In this document: in pieces, positions 53,101 through 64,000 of the stretch | Position numbering within the stretch: position 1 is the stretch's first letter | Layout of the letters: each line of letters begins with the position of its first letter | Origin: Cololabis saira | Taxonomy: Eukaryota; Chordata; Actinopteri; Beloniformes; Belonidae | Assembly (NCBI RefSeq): GCF_033807715.1 | Contig: NC_084587.1 | Span: 21,499,017-21,563,016, forward strand | DNA: 64,000 nt | Reading direction: 5' to 3' | The notes under the pieces: generated by a model | Database searches by the model: none | Told to the model about the DNA's origin: nothing | The model's input: the letters and a program-made list of their open reading frames with translations, nothing else | Program-made: the position numbers and the translations under genes

Positions 53101-56100
53101 AGCACAGTAGGGAATCATCAGCTATCTTTTTCTTTTCTTCCCTAGGCTATCTCTTCCTTAGCAGACTCTTGATAACTACAGGGCATGAGGCTATTGATGT
53201 GACTGATATTTTTTTCCGTCTAGTCGGAGTCTACGGTAGTGGCAGTATTATGTTTATTAGCCATTTACTGAAGCATGTTGAGGCCCTTTCTTTCTTTTAC
53301 ATTGACATTGACGAGAGAAGCATTATAACCTTTTAAACATTAATAATTTTGCACAACATTGTCTTTGTTCAGAACATTGTTAAATGTTTGAACATTTCCC
53401 ACAGAGCCATGTGTAATTATTGTTGCTAAACCTTAAACTGAAAGTCTTTTCTTTTTCCTGGACACACAGTCTGCACCTGGCATGATCATAAGTGTTTGAT
53501 CACCAGCAATGAAATTATTTTGATCCAGCCTGGGATCTTTGTTCAGTCTCCATCTCTTTCATCTACTTTTCCCTTGAATCCAATCACAAATATCCCCCTC
53601 TAAAAAAAGACCAGTTAAAACTAGTGATGGGCAGATGACGCACTGAAGCTTTCCACCAAAATGGTTCAGCTGAGGGCAAAGGTTATTGGCGGCTCAGTGT
53701 GTGTATGTGTGTGTAAATGATGTACCTATATTGAAGCAGTTCATATTTTCAGAGATTGAAACCTCAACTTTTTGAAGTCACAATGAGAAAGGGAATGTGG
53801 AAAAACAAAACAGGTTGAGGATTGTGACTGTGCTGGGTTGTGAGACTATGGAGGTTTTTTGTGACATAAGGAAATCTTTTTTTTGTTTGCTTTTGTTTTA
53901 AGAATTTTTGTTCAGAAATAATTTTTCAACGGGTTTAGTACTAAACAGACTTCCATAAGATGGTCTTTTACCTGAATTGGAAAACACTCTTTCACCACTC
54001 TTTCAAAGGTAGTGCATCCGCACAGTTTAAGTGTTGCTGTATCCAAGTTTTTGGAACAGACATTTTACTTTGGGAATAAAACAAAAAATTAGAATAAAAG
54101 AAATGGGTAGATAAGAAAAAGATTACGTGATTATAACATAGTCATTTTGGTCAGATACATTTACAGGGAGGTGACTAGTAATTTACAGTTACTTACTATA
54201 TACATACCTTGCTAGCAGAAATGACAAAAATACTCCCAAACAGAGAAATGTTCGTATTTTTCCTGCCAGCTCCATCTCAGGCTGGAGATATTACTTGTAA
54301 TGACCCAACCACTGTCGCAATCAAGAGTTGAGGTCTGTACACTAGTGATGCACCGAAATGAAAATTTGTTGCCGAAACCGATAATAATATAAACACTTGG
54401 CCGAATACCGAATAATACCGAACAATGTGTCTTCGCAGTTTTTCATTTATTTTGCCAATTTTTTCACCATTGTATAAATCAAATAAATGTGCAGTGAAAT
54501 ACCCGCCAGTCACAATTTGTCTCACTGCACTTATTGTATTTTTTCCTCATAATCCTTTCATTTTCTCCCGTTCAAATCCAATTAATCGGGTCGCGGTGGG
54601 GCTGATCTCCGCAATTTGAAGCCTTGTATAATAATTCTAAAAATCTGGGTTATTTTCTTGGAGATTGCGTATTTGTTCTTGATAACCGTGGAGACTAATT
54701 TAGAAACGATGAATATCTGATAAACTGTTAACTCCTTTTGTAGAGTTTGTAAAGCTCTGCATGCTAAATCTTGCTTTTCCTTTTTCCAGGGATCACACGT
54801 TGGCGTTTGTGCCATCCTCCGGCATCGTGTATGCCTTTGGGTGCAACAGCCACGGCCAGCTGGGTACGGGAATTCTGGGGGATTCCCGAAGCCCTTATCC
54901 TGTCAAGACCAGCTTCCTGATTGAAAATCAGCAGAGGAGAGGTGAGCAGAAGACTTTCTGTTATGTCCTGAGAGTTACTCGTCGTGTTTTTCAATCAGCA
55001 GATTGGTGTTCACATCAGGTAACAACCCTGCGAAGCAGTTTCTGAAACAGTAATGCAATCATCAGGCTCCTTTACTTCACTGTTGATTTGATGTGGGTGG
55101 TTCAAACATAAATCTGTACAGGCTTAAAAAGCTGGTTGCTTTTAAGAAAGAAAGCTGTCTCCTTTTATGCAGCACATCCTTACACAGGATATACAAGGAA
55201 AGCTGCTCACAATGTGACAGTGTTTGCTCACGGGTCATCTGGAGGGTGTGAGTCACAGGAGCATCTTTGAGTTCATTGGATAACAACTCCAGAGACACTC
55301 CAGCTTAGATTTTAAGCCACCAGTCATTGTTTGTTGCTTATGTATTATCTTATTCTTTATAATTCATCAGCAACTAACATCAGTGCTAGTATAATACATA
55401 TGCGCTCTGATTTGTCTAATTGTACAAAACAAAGACGAGTGTAAAACAATTCTAGATAATTACCATGACCTGAAGTTTGTTTCCCTCTTTTCATATAATC
55501 AGATTCTCTTTTTTCTTTTTTGTTGTTTTTAAATCAGAATTAAAGGACTATACGGTGATCAAAGTAATGTGTGGAGGAGACCACAGCTTCTTACTGTATT
55601 CCAATGAGCAGGTATGTGAGTTCATATTTTAAAAAGCCTCTTGCTCAAGCTTGTAACCTAAATTATTTCACATCTGTTCATCTTCATATTTTGTTGCATT
55701 TGATGACATAGAAGAAAAAAAAATGGCTTAAATCAAGACACTTAAGATACTGCCAGTACAATCAGATTTTGTTTATGATTTATCTTTACACATTCTTGCA
55801 AGTATGACATATTCCCTTATCTCATGCCTAAACATTAATATTTTTTTCTCTTTAAGAAGTGAATAAAGCTGCTGTGAAATATTCTACATATTTCTGAAAA
55901 CACACATTTATAAATCTGCAATTTAAACCCCAATTAATGATAAATACTACCGGTAGTTGTGTTTTGACCACAGGGTGGCAGTAACGTCTAATCTTTTACT
56001 AGTTTACGTGCAGGATCTATTCTTGAAGCTTTGTTGAGGACAGCCTTTAAATAAATGGTCAGGAAGTTCACTGATAAAGACGTGAAGGACTCGACTAAGT

Positions 56101-59100
56101 CATGAACCCTGCAGGAAAGCTTATTTATTTTAATTTCTCTGAGAAAATTAGAGACAACCCAGACTCAACTGAATTAAAAGTGCCAGTATTGGCTGTCTGC
56201 TGTTTTTCTCAGATGGTGAGCTTGTGTTTCCTCTGTTTGTCTTCACCTCTACAGTGTTCTTGCCTCGCAGAAGACTTCAGAGTCATTAATGTCAATAAAA
56301 GCCTCACCCCGATCAACTATGACCGCCTCAATTCATGGAGGCTCAAACTCATGTACAACACAGACTCCAGTGTCACAAAGTAAGACAGTTGTCCAAATGT
56401 TTCATTTTAACTATGTGTGCTTCTGTACTCTTTCCTCGGTTAACTTTGTTAAATATAATGTGTTGGTTTTTTTTCCCCTCCTTTGCTTACAGTGACGTCA
56501 TAATTCAACTTTCCTCAACGGCTTGTTGGAACGCCAGTTTCTTAGACCAAAGGTACAGGCGCTGCGGTTGCTTCGCCTATTTACACGTATCATTGCAAAC
56601 ACTTCAGTCGTGGACTTTTGAAAGCCAAACATTTAGCTTGACTGACTACAATAATGACATTATTTGAACTTGCTGTGTAGAATTTATACCGATACAAAAA
56701 AAAAGCCTTTATAACTGGAAACTTTATAACCTGAATAATGCTGGAAGCAGTAATTTATCAAGTAATGAAGTAATAAGTTATTATTAGAATTATTATTCGC
56801 AGTAATCTTCAAAGACCCTACACATCTACTTGGTCTTTCTCTTTGATGTGCTTTCCAAAAAAGAAAAGAAAAGGCACAGGGCATGTTTGGTATGAGGTGA
56901 TAGGATTCAGATCATGTTAAATTGCAGTGTGCAGCTGGATTGTGTGGAAACTCTTGAGTATTGTTGCATAAGTGTATTGTTGCTTCAGCGTCAAACTGGT
57001 GCAAAAAGGATAAATGTTGTTGCAGCTGAAAAAAGCTTCATTGAACAGTAGGAATTGAACCAGTGGAGTTTCATCATTTAGGCATGCTTGTGTAAACAAA
57101 TAAATTAGTAGAGAACTACGTCCTTTGTGACCGAAAATTGCTGGATTCGACGCGCATGTAGGCAAGACGCTTGTGAACCGCTTCATTGTTGACGTCACAA
57201 AGTCCATTATCTCTGCATATCACATGCTTTCACTCAATGTACATTACCTTATCCAGCAAAACCTGCATGATGGTATGGCCTGGGAAAGAGACTGGCGGCT
57301 AGTGATATCTTTTTTTCTTTAGTCTTTGTGTAGGTCATGTCCCTTTAGGGCTGACCCATCAGCAGATACTTATCATGAGCGATATAGGTCAACACGGTGG
57401 AAACCAGACCTTCAGTAGATATTACTGTTACTAGTAGATATTATTTAGAGCATGGTTTGGTTTTCTGCAAAGACAAAGCTTTTCAGCCTTTCTCATGACA
57501 AAAATGGGAGAAGAAACACATAATCACATGCTGAGCTTTTAAAATGGTAGTTCATAGACTAAAAGATGATGTCAGGACAGTTATGTCCACTTCCTATTGT
57601 CTGTAAGTTTGTGTGACAGTATCGTCATTTTGACGGCCAATAAATTGCAATTATGAAGCAAAAATGTTTTCATGGCTTGCCAAATGTGTAGATTTTCATA
57701 TTTTCTGCACGATTGTATTTAAATTTTAAATGTGTAGTTCAGTGTTACAAAAACCGAATATTTAATAATAATACTAACTGGAAAAATGAGCCGCTGTCAT
57801 GGTAAGTTATATGAAAACACTTAAATCTGTCGACTAGTTGACGTCAGTCACATGGTATTTGCTAGACAGAAGTGTTTATATATTAATATTTCTAATAGTT
57901 AAACCATATTTATCATTGCTGCAAATGTTGAAAACAGATCTACACATCGCAAGTGCAGCCTTTTTTCCAGCGTTTGTGCCATCTTGGCAACCTTGAAATG
58001 CTCCTTGGTTCTTTAAGCCGAGAGACGTTTTAGTGGCTTATTGCTCTGACTCCCAGCTGACGGGGTTGTAAGGATGTGGAGCGTACTATCTGCATCAGTG
58101 TTATGTGTTTCGCAAACAGTCTCCACAAGATCTGATGTGATGTGTTTGTGTCATGTTTAAATAAAACCTTTGCTGAAAGAATGGGAGGCTTACACTGTAA
58201 ATAACAACGGTCTTGTCATGTTTAGGGTTTTGTTGGCCACGGTTGAGGCGATGGTCTGGATGTGTAGAGTGGTCTGTGTTTACCGTCTCAGGCTCACAAC
58301 CTGAAGAGGCAATCTGCTTAGGGATCTACTTAAAGACATTCAGTCGGCATGTATACCTAAGCATTGCTTACGTTGAACTGAGAATTAAGACGTCTTAAAG
58401 TCAGCACCTTTGACTGAACTTGACTCGCTGCAGGCACTGCCACATGACACGTTGGAATAGATTATTGTTTAGTCCAGTACATGTGCCTGTACACAAACTT
58501 AATCACATCTGCACAGCCTGGACTCTAACCTGATTTTAATCATTTTGTGATTGCGATGACATAAGTCATGTTTGGGGAGTGTAAGCCCAGTGGTTACAGA
58601 GGGGAGTGTGTGAGGTTCAAACCCCTGGATCGCATCCAAGGTCAACCACTTTGGGCCCTTGAGCAAGGCCCTTAACCCTTACTGCTCCCCGGGCGCCGTG
58701 CAAATGGCAGACCACTGCTCCTAGTTTGACTAGACATGTGTTAAATGCAGAGAATACATTTCCCCATTGTGGGATTACTAAGGGAAAAATGTATTTTTAT
58801 TTATTTATATTTGTTTTTCTTAGTGATGATACTCACTTCAAAACCAACCCAAAGATCCCAGGCATCGATCTCAACTCTGTCAGAATTCTGTTTGAAACGC
58901 TCAGCAAACCAGCCTTTGCTGGACTCCTGGAACAGGTATTGATTTGTCAATTCATGTGCATTAATGATTATCTCACCTGAAGGATAAATAGCACAAATAA
59001 ATAAAGGTTCATGATCTTGGCTGGGGCTCCACCTGTTATTTTAAAACTGAACTGAAAGAAGAAATCAGTGAAATGAAGTGAAATTTTCCATGCTTGTTTT

Positions 59101-62100
59101 TTTTTTTATTGATTATTTTTTATGCAGAGGAGGTTATGTTATTGGCTCATTTATTTATTTTTTTAATATATATATATATATTTTTTATTTCTGAAGGTAT
59201 AGATAAACTTGCACAGAAAAATGCCTTTCGTGCAGCAGGTCCTATCTTGGAATAAGAATCAGAATGAGGGCAGGTACAGACTTTTTAAAATTAATTAATT
59301 AGTTGATTGGTTTTTAATAACACCCACTTGGCCATCGTATCCAGTCACATACTACTTTTACATTTGCCTTGGGTTGTTGGTCTAAACATCAGTTAAGGAT
59401 GTTTCAGCTCATTGTTCTGGAGTGGTCTCAGCTTTGATAATAATACTCTGATCAGCACCGGACAGCAACACGGACATCAGCATCAAATAACCGTTTTAAA
59501 CTATGAAACTAAAAGGTTGAATGGAGGATAAAAAAGAATGAACCAGACAGTCAATGCAACTGAATTTGTTTTAGGTAAATTAACTTTGTCATTTAAATGT
59601 TGTCACAATGATGAATCTACCATCTTTATCCATGAATGCTCAGGTAAAATTTTGCTAGCTTCTGTTGCAGCTTAGTAAAAATCATGATTGTTCAAAGAGA
59701 TATATATTAGTTTCTGCTATATGAAATTAATAATTTACTCCAACTCGTATTATAATTTCTTCTTCATCTATGCTGTCAGCTCCTGAACAGGCGTATGTGC
59801 GCAACATTTGTGTCCCATTTTATTCCACATGGCCACAATGTCCCATTCAGCCTTTTTAAGGAGAAACGTTTTGGTAAAAGCCTTTTTTTTTTGTATTGCC
59901 CTTAGTTTAAAAACACCCATGTCATATGGATTCATATTTGTTTTGAAAGTACACCAAATTCTGCCACAGACCTAGCACTGACTCATAACCTCCGTTTGTG
60001 CCTCAGTAATGTTGGGTTTGGAAACCTAATACGACTTGTAATCAGATTGAGGCTGCCATCCAAACCACAAACATTTTTCTAACTCCTAATTTTTTCCTGC
60101 TGCCTTATGGATCTACCCTTTTTTTATGTCATAACATCTCATAAATATCACTATTGTTACTTATATGTACATATAATAATGAATGAGAAAAAGATTTTCT
60201 TTTTTTGTAGCAAAGTATCCCTTAAATAGAAACCTTGTGATGTGCGGCCTCTGTTTTGTTTAGGCAACCAAGAGTTTTGAGAGTCTGCTGATCCCTCAGC
60301 TGCCACGCTCTCCTCCTGATGTCGAGGCCATGAGGATTTACCTCATCTTATCCGAGTACCCTGCCCTACTAGACTCCAAGAACTACATCCGCCTCACCAT
60401 ACCCCTGGCGATGGCCATTCTCCGGCTAGACGCCAACCCCAGCAAAGTATTGGGTATCACATTTGCATGCATAAACAAAATATAATTGTTTATATCTATG
60501 AAGTCGCTTAAAATTGTTTCTGGGAACTACTTATTATAGAACAAACAAACTCAGTAATATCATGTGATATTAGACTATGTACCAGTTACATCAGCTCATT
60601 CATGCTCTTGATTTTGGTACGTTATCTTGGGAATAGACAAAGGCACAACAAAAACAAGATGATTGATTCAGAAATACAAGTAATATCTCAAACCGTAATA
60701 ATGGTCGTGTCAGTGCTCATATGGGGTCTTGCAGTCGGTATTGATGTTAAAAGGTCCACCACATAGAGTTCATGTACCCAAGAGTTTAACTATGAGAACA
60801 ATCAAAAGCAAAGGAGTTAAATAAAACTTACCAAAGTTTCCACTCTGTGCCAACTTTAATTTTAAGCAATAATTATATTTGAAATAAATAAATCGGGGTA
60901 TTCAAGTGCTTTGTAGGAACATTTGGATGATGTATTGAATGGCATGCTGCCAAACCAACCCACATCATCGCCCTACCGCCACTATGCTCGAATGTTGGTT
61001 TGAGTTTATTGTCCCCGAAATGTTTGTCAAATGTGGCACTGAACACATCTACTTTCATTGCATCTGTCCAAAGGATTTTTCTTTTTTATTAAACTCTGTT
61101 CCTTTGTTCAGATACAACTCTGCAAATGTTATCTTTGTATCCATGTATTTTTTATTTACATTTTTTTGAGAAAGAATGGATCCAAACATTTCCAACCTTC
61201 TTCAAATTTAGCTGCCATCCAATTCAGCTTCTGGCTGAAATCTACATTCTTAATTCCCATGGAAACAGTAAAAGGGTACAAAATAGAAATAATCCTCATG
61301 TTAAGTTTGTTCCATCTTCTTCCATCCCTGCAGATAACTGGTGGTGCTTTGTCGATGGCAGCGTTTTCACCAGAATGGTCGACATGTACAAGAGCATCAT
61401 CGTGTTCATGCTAACAGGAGGAAAGACGCTCCTCATACCCGTGTTCTATGAAAACTACTTTTTGGCCACTTTAAGGCTGCTGGAGAAACTTCACAAGGTA
61501 TCCGAAAATGTCACGTATATCTCTACATTCTTGCTGAGGACAGTCTCAGAAACAAATATTTGCATCCTAGTTGGGTATTTATTTGGGATAGCCGTTTCAC
61601 ATTTCATGGATCTCGTTCTCGTGTTAACTTATTGTAACCAGGTAAACTTAAAGGCTCAGCATGTGGAGTACAACCGCTTTTATATCCCTGACATCACCAG
61701 CCTGGTGGACATCCAGGAAGACTACCTCAAGTGGTTTCTGAGTAAAGCTGAAATTGTGAGTTACGCTGTTACACTTATTTGCCTCAGACTGTCAAATTAC
61801 CACAAATAGTACATTTGGCATCTGTTACACTTCTTTGCTTATACTTTTGTTAATAAAATACAGTAAATCTTAAGTCTGCACTCTGCATCTGAACATACAG
61901 AAAAGCCTTTATGAACTTTTTTTTACTTTGATTTCTAGAAAATGGGATCTTCCCCTTCGCAGGTAGTTGATTTTTGTGTTCTAAGCATATTAGATTACTT
62001 TTTTTTATGTAGATTTGTATAACTAAGCTTAAGGTTTTTTTTTGTTTTTTTTCTTTCCTGTAGAGTGACTTTCCCTCAGTGAACCTATGTGCCTACCCGT

Positions 62101-62727
62101 TCATACTGAACGCCCAAGCCAAGACAACAATGCTGCAAACAGATGCCGAACTGCAAATGCAGGTATCTGCTTATAGTTCTAGTGATCCAAGAATGCATAG
62201 CTTTAATTTGTCAAATGTGAACATTTTCATGTCTGGGTTTTGCTAATTTGCTGTGCCATCTTTTTGTCTTTGTTCTTCCCATATCTACCAACAAATATCA
62301 CCAAGATGGCAGTAAGCGGTGCAAACCTGCACAATGTCTTTATGCTGCTCACGCTGGAACCCCACCTTGCTAGGAACCCGTATCTCGTGCTCCATGTGCG
62401 CAGGGACCATTTGGTAAGCGACACGCTACGAGAGCTCACTATGTACTCTGATGTGGACCTCAAGAAGCCACTCAAGGTGAGTAAAACGAGTCTGATTCAT
62501 TGAATTTGAATTAAACTATAATACGTGTTTGGTTTCCTCCTTTCTTATTGCAGCCCATTTTATTTTCCTGTCAATCCCTGCAGGTGATCTTTGATGGAGA
62601 GGAGGCTGTAGATGCAGGCGGAGTAACTAAAGAGTTCTTCCTGCTGCTGTTGAAGGAGCTGATGGATCCCGTGTACGGGATGTTCACTAACTACAACGAG
62701 TCGAACCTGCTGTGGTTCTCAGACAAA
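47122..62727 (+). CDS. Small HERC-family E3 ubiquitin ligase (RCC1-like domain + HECT), 3' end outside window
   Basis: Coding exons: 47122-47344, 48850-49009, 49354-49430, 49936-50157, 50614-50705, 51129-51259, 54790-54941, 55538-55611, 56255-56379, 56493-56552, 58824-58935, 60264-60453, 61334-61497, 61642-61755, 62064-62162, 62306-62476, 62584-62727. Phases agree throughout: 770 codons of an expected 1000 or so. Residues 1 to about 377 form an RCC1-like propeller with repeated GQLG and CGxxHT motifs. A linker follows. From about residue 690 a HECT domain begins ([27 protein letters not shown]); its catalytic Cys would lie beyond the window. HECT enzymes accept ubiquitin from E2 and pass it to substrates. 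The start is the first in-frame ATG and sits in a CACCACCATG context. Position next to ppm1k matches human HERC6/HERC5 while sequence also resembles HERC3/HERC4, so no symbol is assigned. Confidence 0.93.
47345..48849 (+). other. HERC intron, no feature seen
   Basis: A 1.5-kb A+T-rich intron. I saw no transposon ends, no repeat family and no missed exon; RLD coding continues in phase across it. Confidence 0.5.
49527..49745 (-). repeat. (CATC)n array attached to an inverted copy of the fish dispersed repeat
   Basis: About 122 bp of CATC (49527-49648). The following 100 bp, read on the minus strand, contain CAGCACTGCTGTCTCACACC, GGAGTCTTTCTATGTGGGG and TTTGTATTTTTCTCCCAGTG, the start blocks of the repeat at 27508-27872. 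The array has thus grown from a GGAT-type tail or internal run of that repeat. Confidence 0.8.
51262..52050 (+). other. HERC intron, part 1, no feature seen
   Basis: Non-coding and moderately A+T-rich. A tandem ACTTGTC run occurs at 51812-51828. No repeat family was recognised. Confidence 0.4.
52055..52335 (-). mobile_element. Tc1-like transposase fossil in HERC intron
   Basis: The minus-strand frame reads [38 protein letters not shown] and [12 protein letters not shown]. It lines up with the central Tc1 transposase block (RRKxNTAHHPxxTIPTVKHGGGSIMxWGCFSSxGxG) but with most key residues replaced. No terminal repeats were found. Confidence 0.55.
53625..53700. mobile_element. Possible hAT-like terminus
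   Basis: ACTAGTGATGGGCAGATGAC at about 53625 resembles the end of a common fish hAT family. No partner end or target duplication was identified, so this is weak. Confidence 0.25.
54338..54610. mobile_element. hAT-like element fragment in HERC intron
   Basis: It begins CTAGTGATGCACCGAAATGA, a typical fish hAT terminus, followed by CCGAATACCGAATAATACCG subterminal repeats. No matching right end with a target duplication was found, so it is a truncated copy. Confidence 0.5.
56558..58560 (+). other. HERC intron, no feature seen
   Basis: About 2 kb between the short exon 56493-56552 and the SINE. Nothing beyond ordinary A+T-rich intron was recognised. Confidence 0.4.
58575..58792 (+). repeat. 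tRNA-derived SINE
   Basis: The head has a perfect RNA polymerase III B-box, GGTTCAAACC (58614-58623), and an A-box-like GTAAGCCCAGTGG (about 58581). The body has CTTGAGCAAGGCCCTTAACC, the tail TTAAATGCAGAGAATACATT then CCCCATTGTGGGATTACTAA, as in a common teleost SINE. It ends about 30 bp before the HERC exon at 58824. Confidence 0.85.
58936..60263 (+). other. HERC intron, no feature seen
   Basis: A 1.3-kb A+T-rich intron with a short TA run near 59167. No recognisable element. Confidence 0.5.
60454..61333 (+). other. HERC intron, no assigned feature
   Basis: About 0.9 kb. Reading frames here have no family similarity. The block at 60600-61100 has the even base composition of an old transposon, but no ends were found. 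Confidence 0.35.
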
Positions 62728-64000
62728 GTAAGTTGTCCTGTAGGACTGAATGCAGCCATGGCATGTTGAGTTCAATCCATTCATAATGGAATAATGTTCA
62801 ACGGTACCCTGTTTCTGTTTAACTGATAGTTACTGAGGTGAAAAATTGATTTTTAGTGTTTTTAGTGACTTTAGCCTTAGTGGATGTCTGGTGAATGGGA
62901 CTCATTACGTACAGACTTAAAGACATCACATGAATCATATATCGTAGTCCAAACCTTATGAACAGTATAGTATCCAAAATCAATATTCTTTTAAAAATTA
63001 AAATGTAAATAATCTTACTAATTTATCAGATCTCAATTCACATTTGAAACCAACATGTACATTGCATGTTCAGGTGTTCGTGCGGTGATCAGCAGACGCC
63101 TCATTTTAGTTCACTGGAAAACCCAGAAATGAATTTCTAGAGCATGAGATGCCAGGCTGTTGTCTAGTAGGAAAAGTACAATATCTTGTGTCTGTGCGTC
63201 ACGACAGACGTCAGCGATGAGCTTGTAGTGAGTAACTCTAAAGCCTTAAGGGGAAATCTCCAGAACAGAAAAAAATAAAATAAAATCCTCAGATGCAGGA
63301 TTTCACTTCATCTAGTTAGTTTCCACTTCAGTGTATGCAATTATTGTTGAGTTGAGAACTCAACATATAAATATGAAGCATTACTATCAAGCACACATTG
63401 ATGACTTCTGACACTATAAACTGTTATCTGCTCAGAGGCGGTATTACCCTGTGTACTGTGCTCATGTTCATAATTATTTTAGATATGTTGACATTCATAG
63501 TTGTCAGATCAAATTGCCATGTTCACATGGTAGAGGGAGATGCTAATCTCCCCCCGCCGCACCAGCAGTTCTCTCTTTGTTAACATCAGCTGTTTCTTCC
63601 TTACAAATGCGTAATTTTTTCCATCCAACAATTGAATGGAATCTGGTTTCAGCACAATGTCGACTTTCCATTTAGCTGATGTTGCAAAAAGTCGTTTCAT
63701 AAGCTGCTCTTGAGCATTCCTGGATTTGTAACTTTTAAACTTACACAAAGTACACGTACAATAGCTATACATACAATGGCCAAGTATTCAGAAAAAGTTG
63801 TCTGTGTTTGCGATAAGAAACCAGATTCACATCGTGGATTATTGTTGTTTGTACTTTAAAATTTTTTTTTTTCCCATAATTACCTCAGCTAAATGTCAAT
63901 TGGAAACGTAATTTAGTCACTTAAATACGACAGCTGCAAACTATGTTGCAGACACTACTTCTTCAGAAACGAAAGTTATTTCACCTTAATCATCTATTTT
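62728..64000 (+). other. HERC intron running off the window
   Basis: It begins at the donor GTAAGT (62728). No further HECT exon was found to 64000, so the remaining third of the HECT domain must lie to the right. A minus-strand open frame at 63509-63772 has no recognisable similarity and no supporting context. Confidence 0.6.

Noticed and set aside
63509..63772. An 87-residue minus-strand frame at the right edge
   Set aside because: No similarity I can recognise, no splice context, and it lies within a HERC intron.

Overview
The window is vertebrate nuclear DNA, almost certainly from a ray-finned fish. Genes are split into many short exons with GT..AG introns. The DNA between exons is A+T-rich and full of teleost-type repeats: Tc1-like transposons, hAT elements, TTAA-flanked MITEs, L2 and RTE (Rex3-like) LINE pieces, a tRNA-derived SINE and long TA, AAT, CATC and CATA microsatellites. 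No bacterial, viral or organellar features were seen.

Four protein genes were read exon by exon, with splice phases checked across every junction. (1) pkd2 (polycystin-2), + strand, 413-6357: the last 13 coding exons; the 5' exons lie before the window. (2) abcg2 (half-size ABC transporter), - strand, 22432-8356: 15 coding exons, 664 codons, complete, with a probable 5' noncoding exon near 23.9-24.0 kb. (3) ppm1k (mitochondrial PP2C-type phosphatase), - strand, 36976-31026: 6 coding exons, 381 codons, complete. (4) A small HERC-family ubiquitin ligase, + strand, 47122-62727: 17 coding exons, 770 codons, running off the right edge inside the HECT domain. Order and orientation (pkd2+, abcg2-, ppm1k-, HERC+) match human 4q22 PKD2-ABCG2-PPM1K-HERC6/5, so this is an old conserved block. 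The four genes are not one pathway: a cation channel, an exporter, the regulator of branched-chain amino acid catabolism and a ubiquitin ligase. pkd2 and abcg2 converge tail to tail. ppm1k and the HERC gene are divergent, with about 5-7 kb of repeat-rich DNA between them.

Layout: 0-6.4 kb pkd2; 6.4-8.4 kb the two facing 3' ends; 8.4-24 kb abcg2, with a broken Tc1 element, two TTAA elements, an L2 fragment and mariner fossils in its introns; 24-29.3 kb intergenic, with a hAT transposase relic, two copies of a fish interspersed repeat and a 1.28-kb PIF/Harbinger-like element; 29.3-39.7 kb ppm1k, with a hAT element in an intron and another upstream; 39.8-44 kb a repeat nest (AAT composite, three LINE fragments, 160 bp of TA); 44-64 kb the HERC gene, with a nested double MITE in its first intron.

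I found no undescribed multi-gene system. The most interesting material is transposon archaeology with base-level evidence: one TTAA element inside a palindromic TA element, five different TTAA-type elements in 64 kb, hAT copies with exact 8-bp target duplications, and a perfect 43-bp palindrome between direct repeats next to the HERC promoter. No database search or alignment program was used; family names come from recognised motifs.
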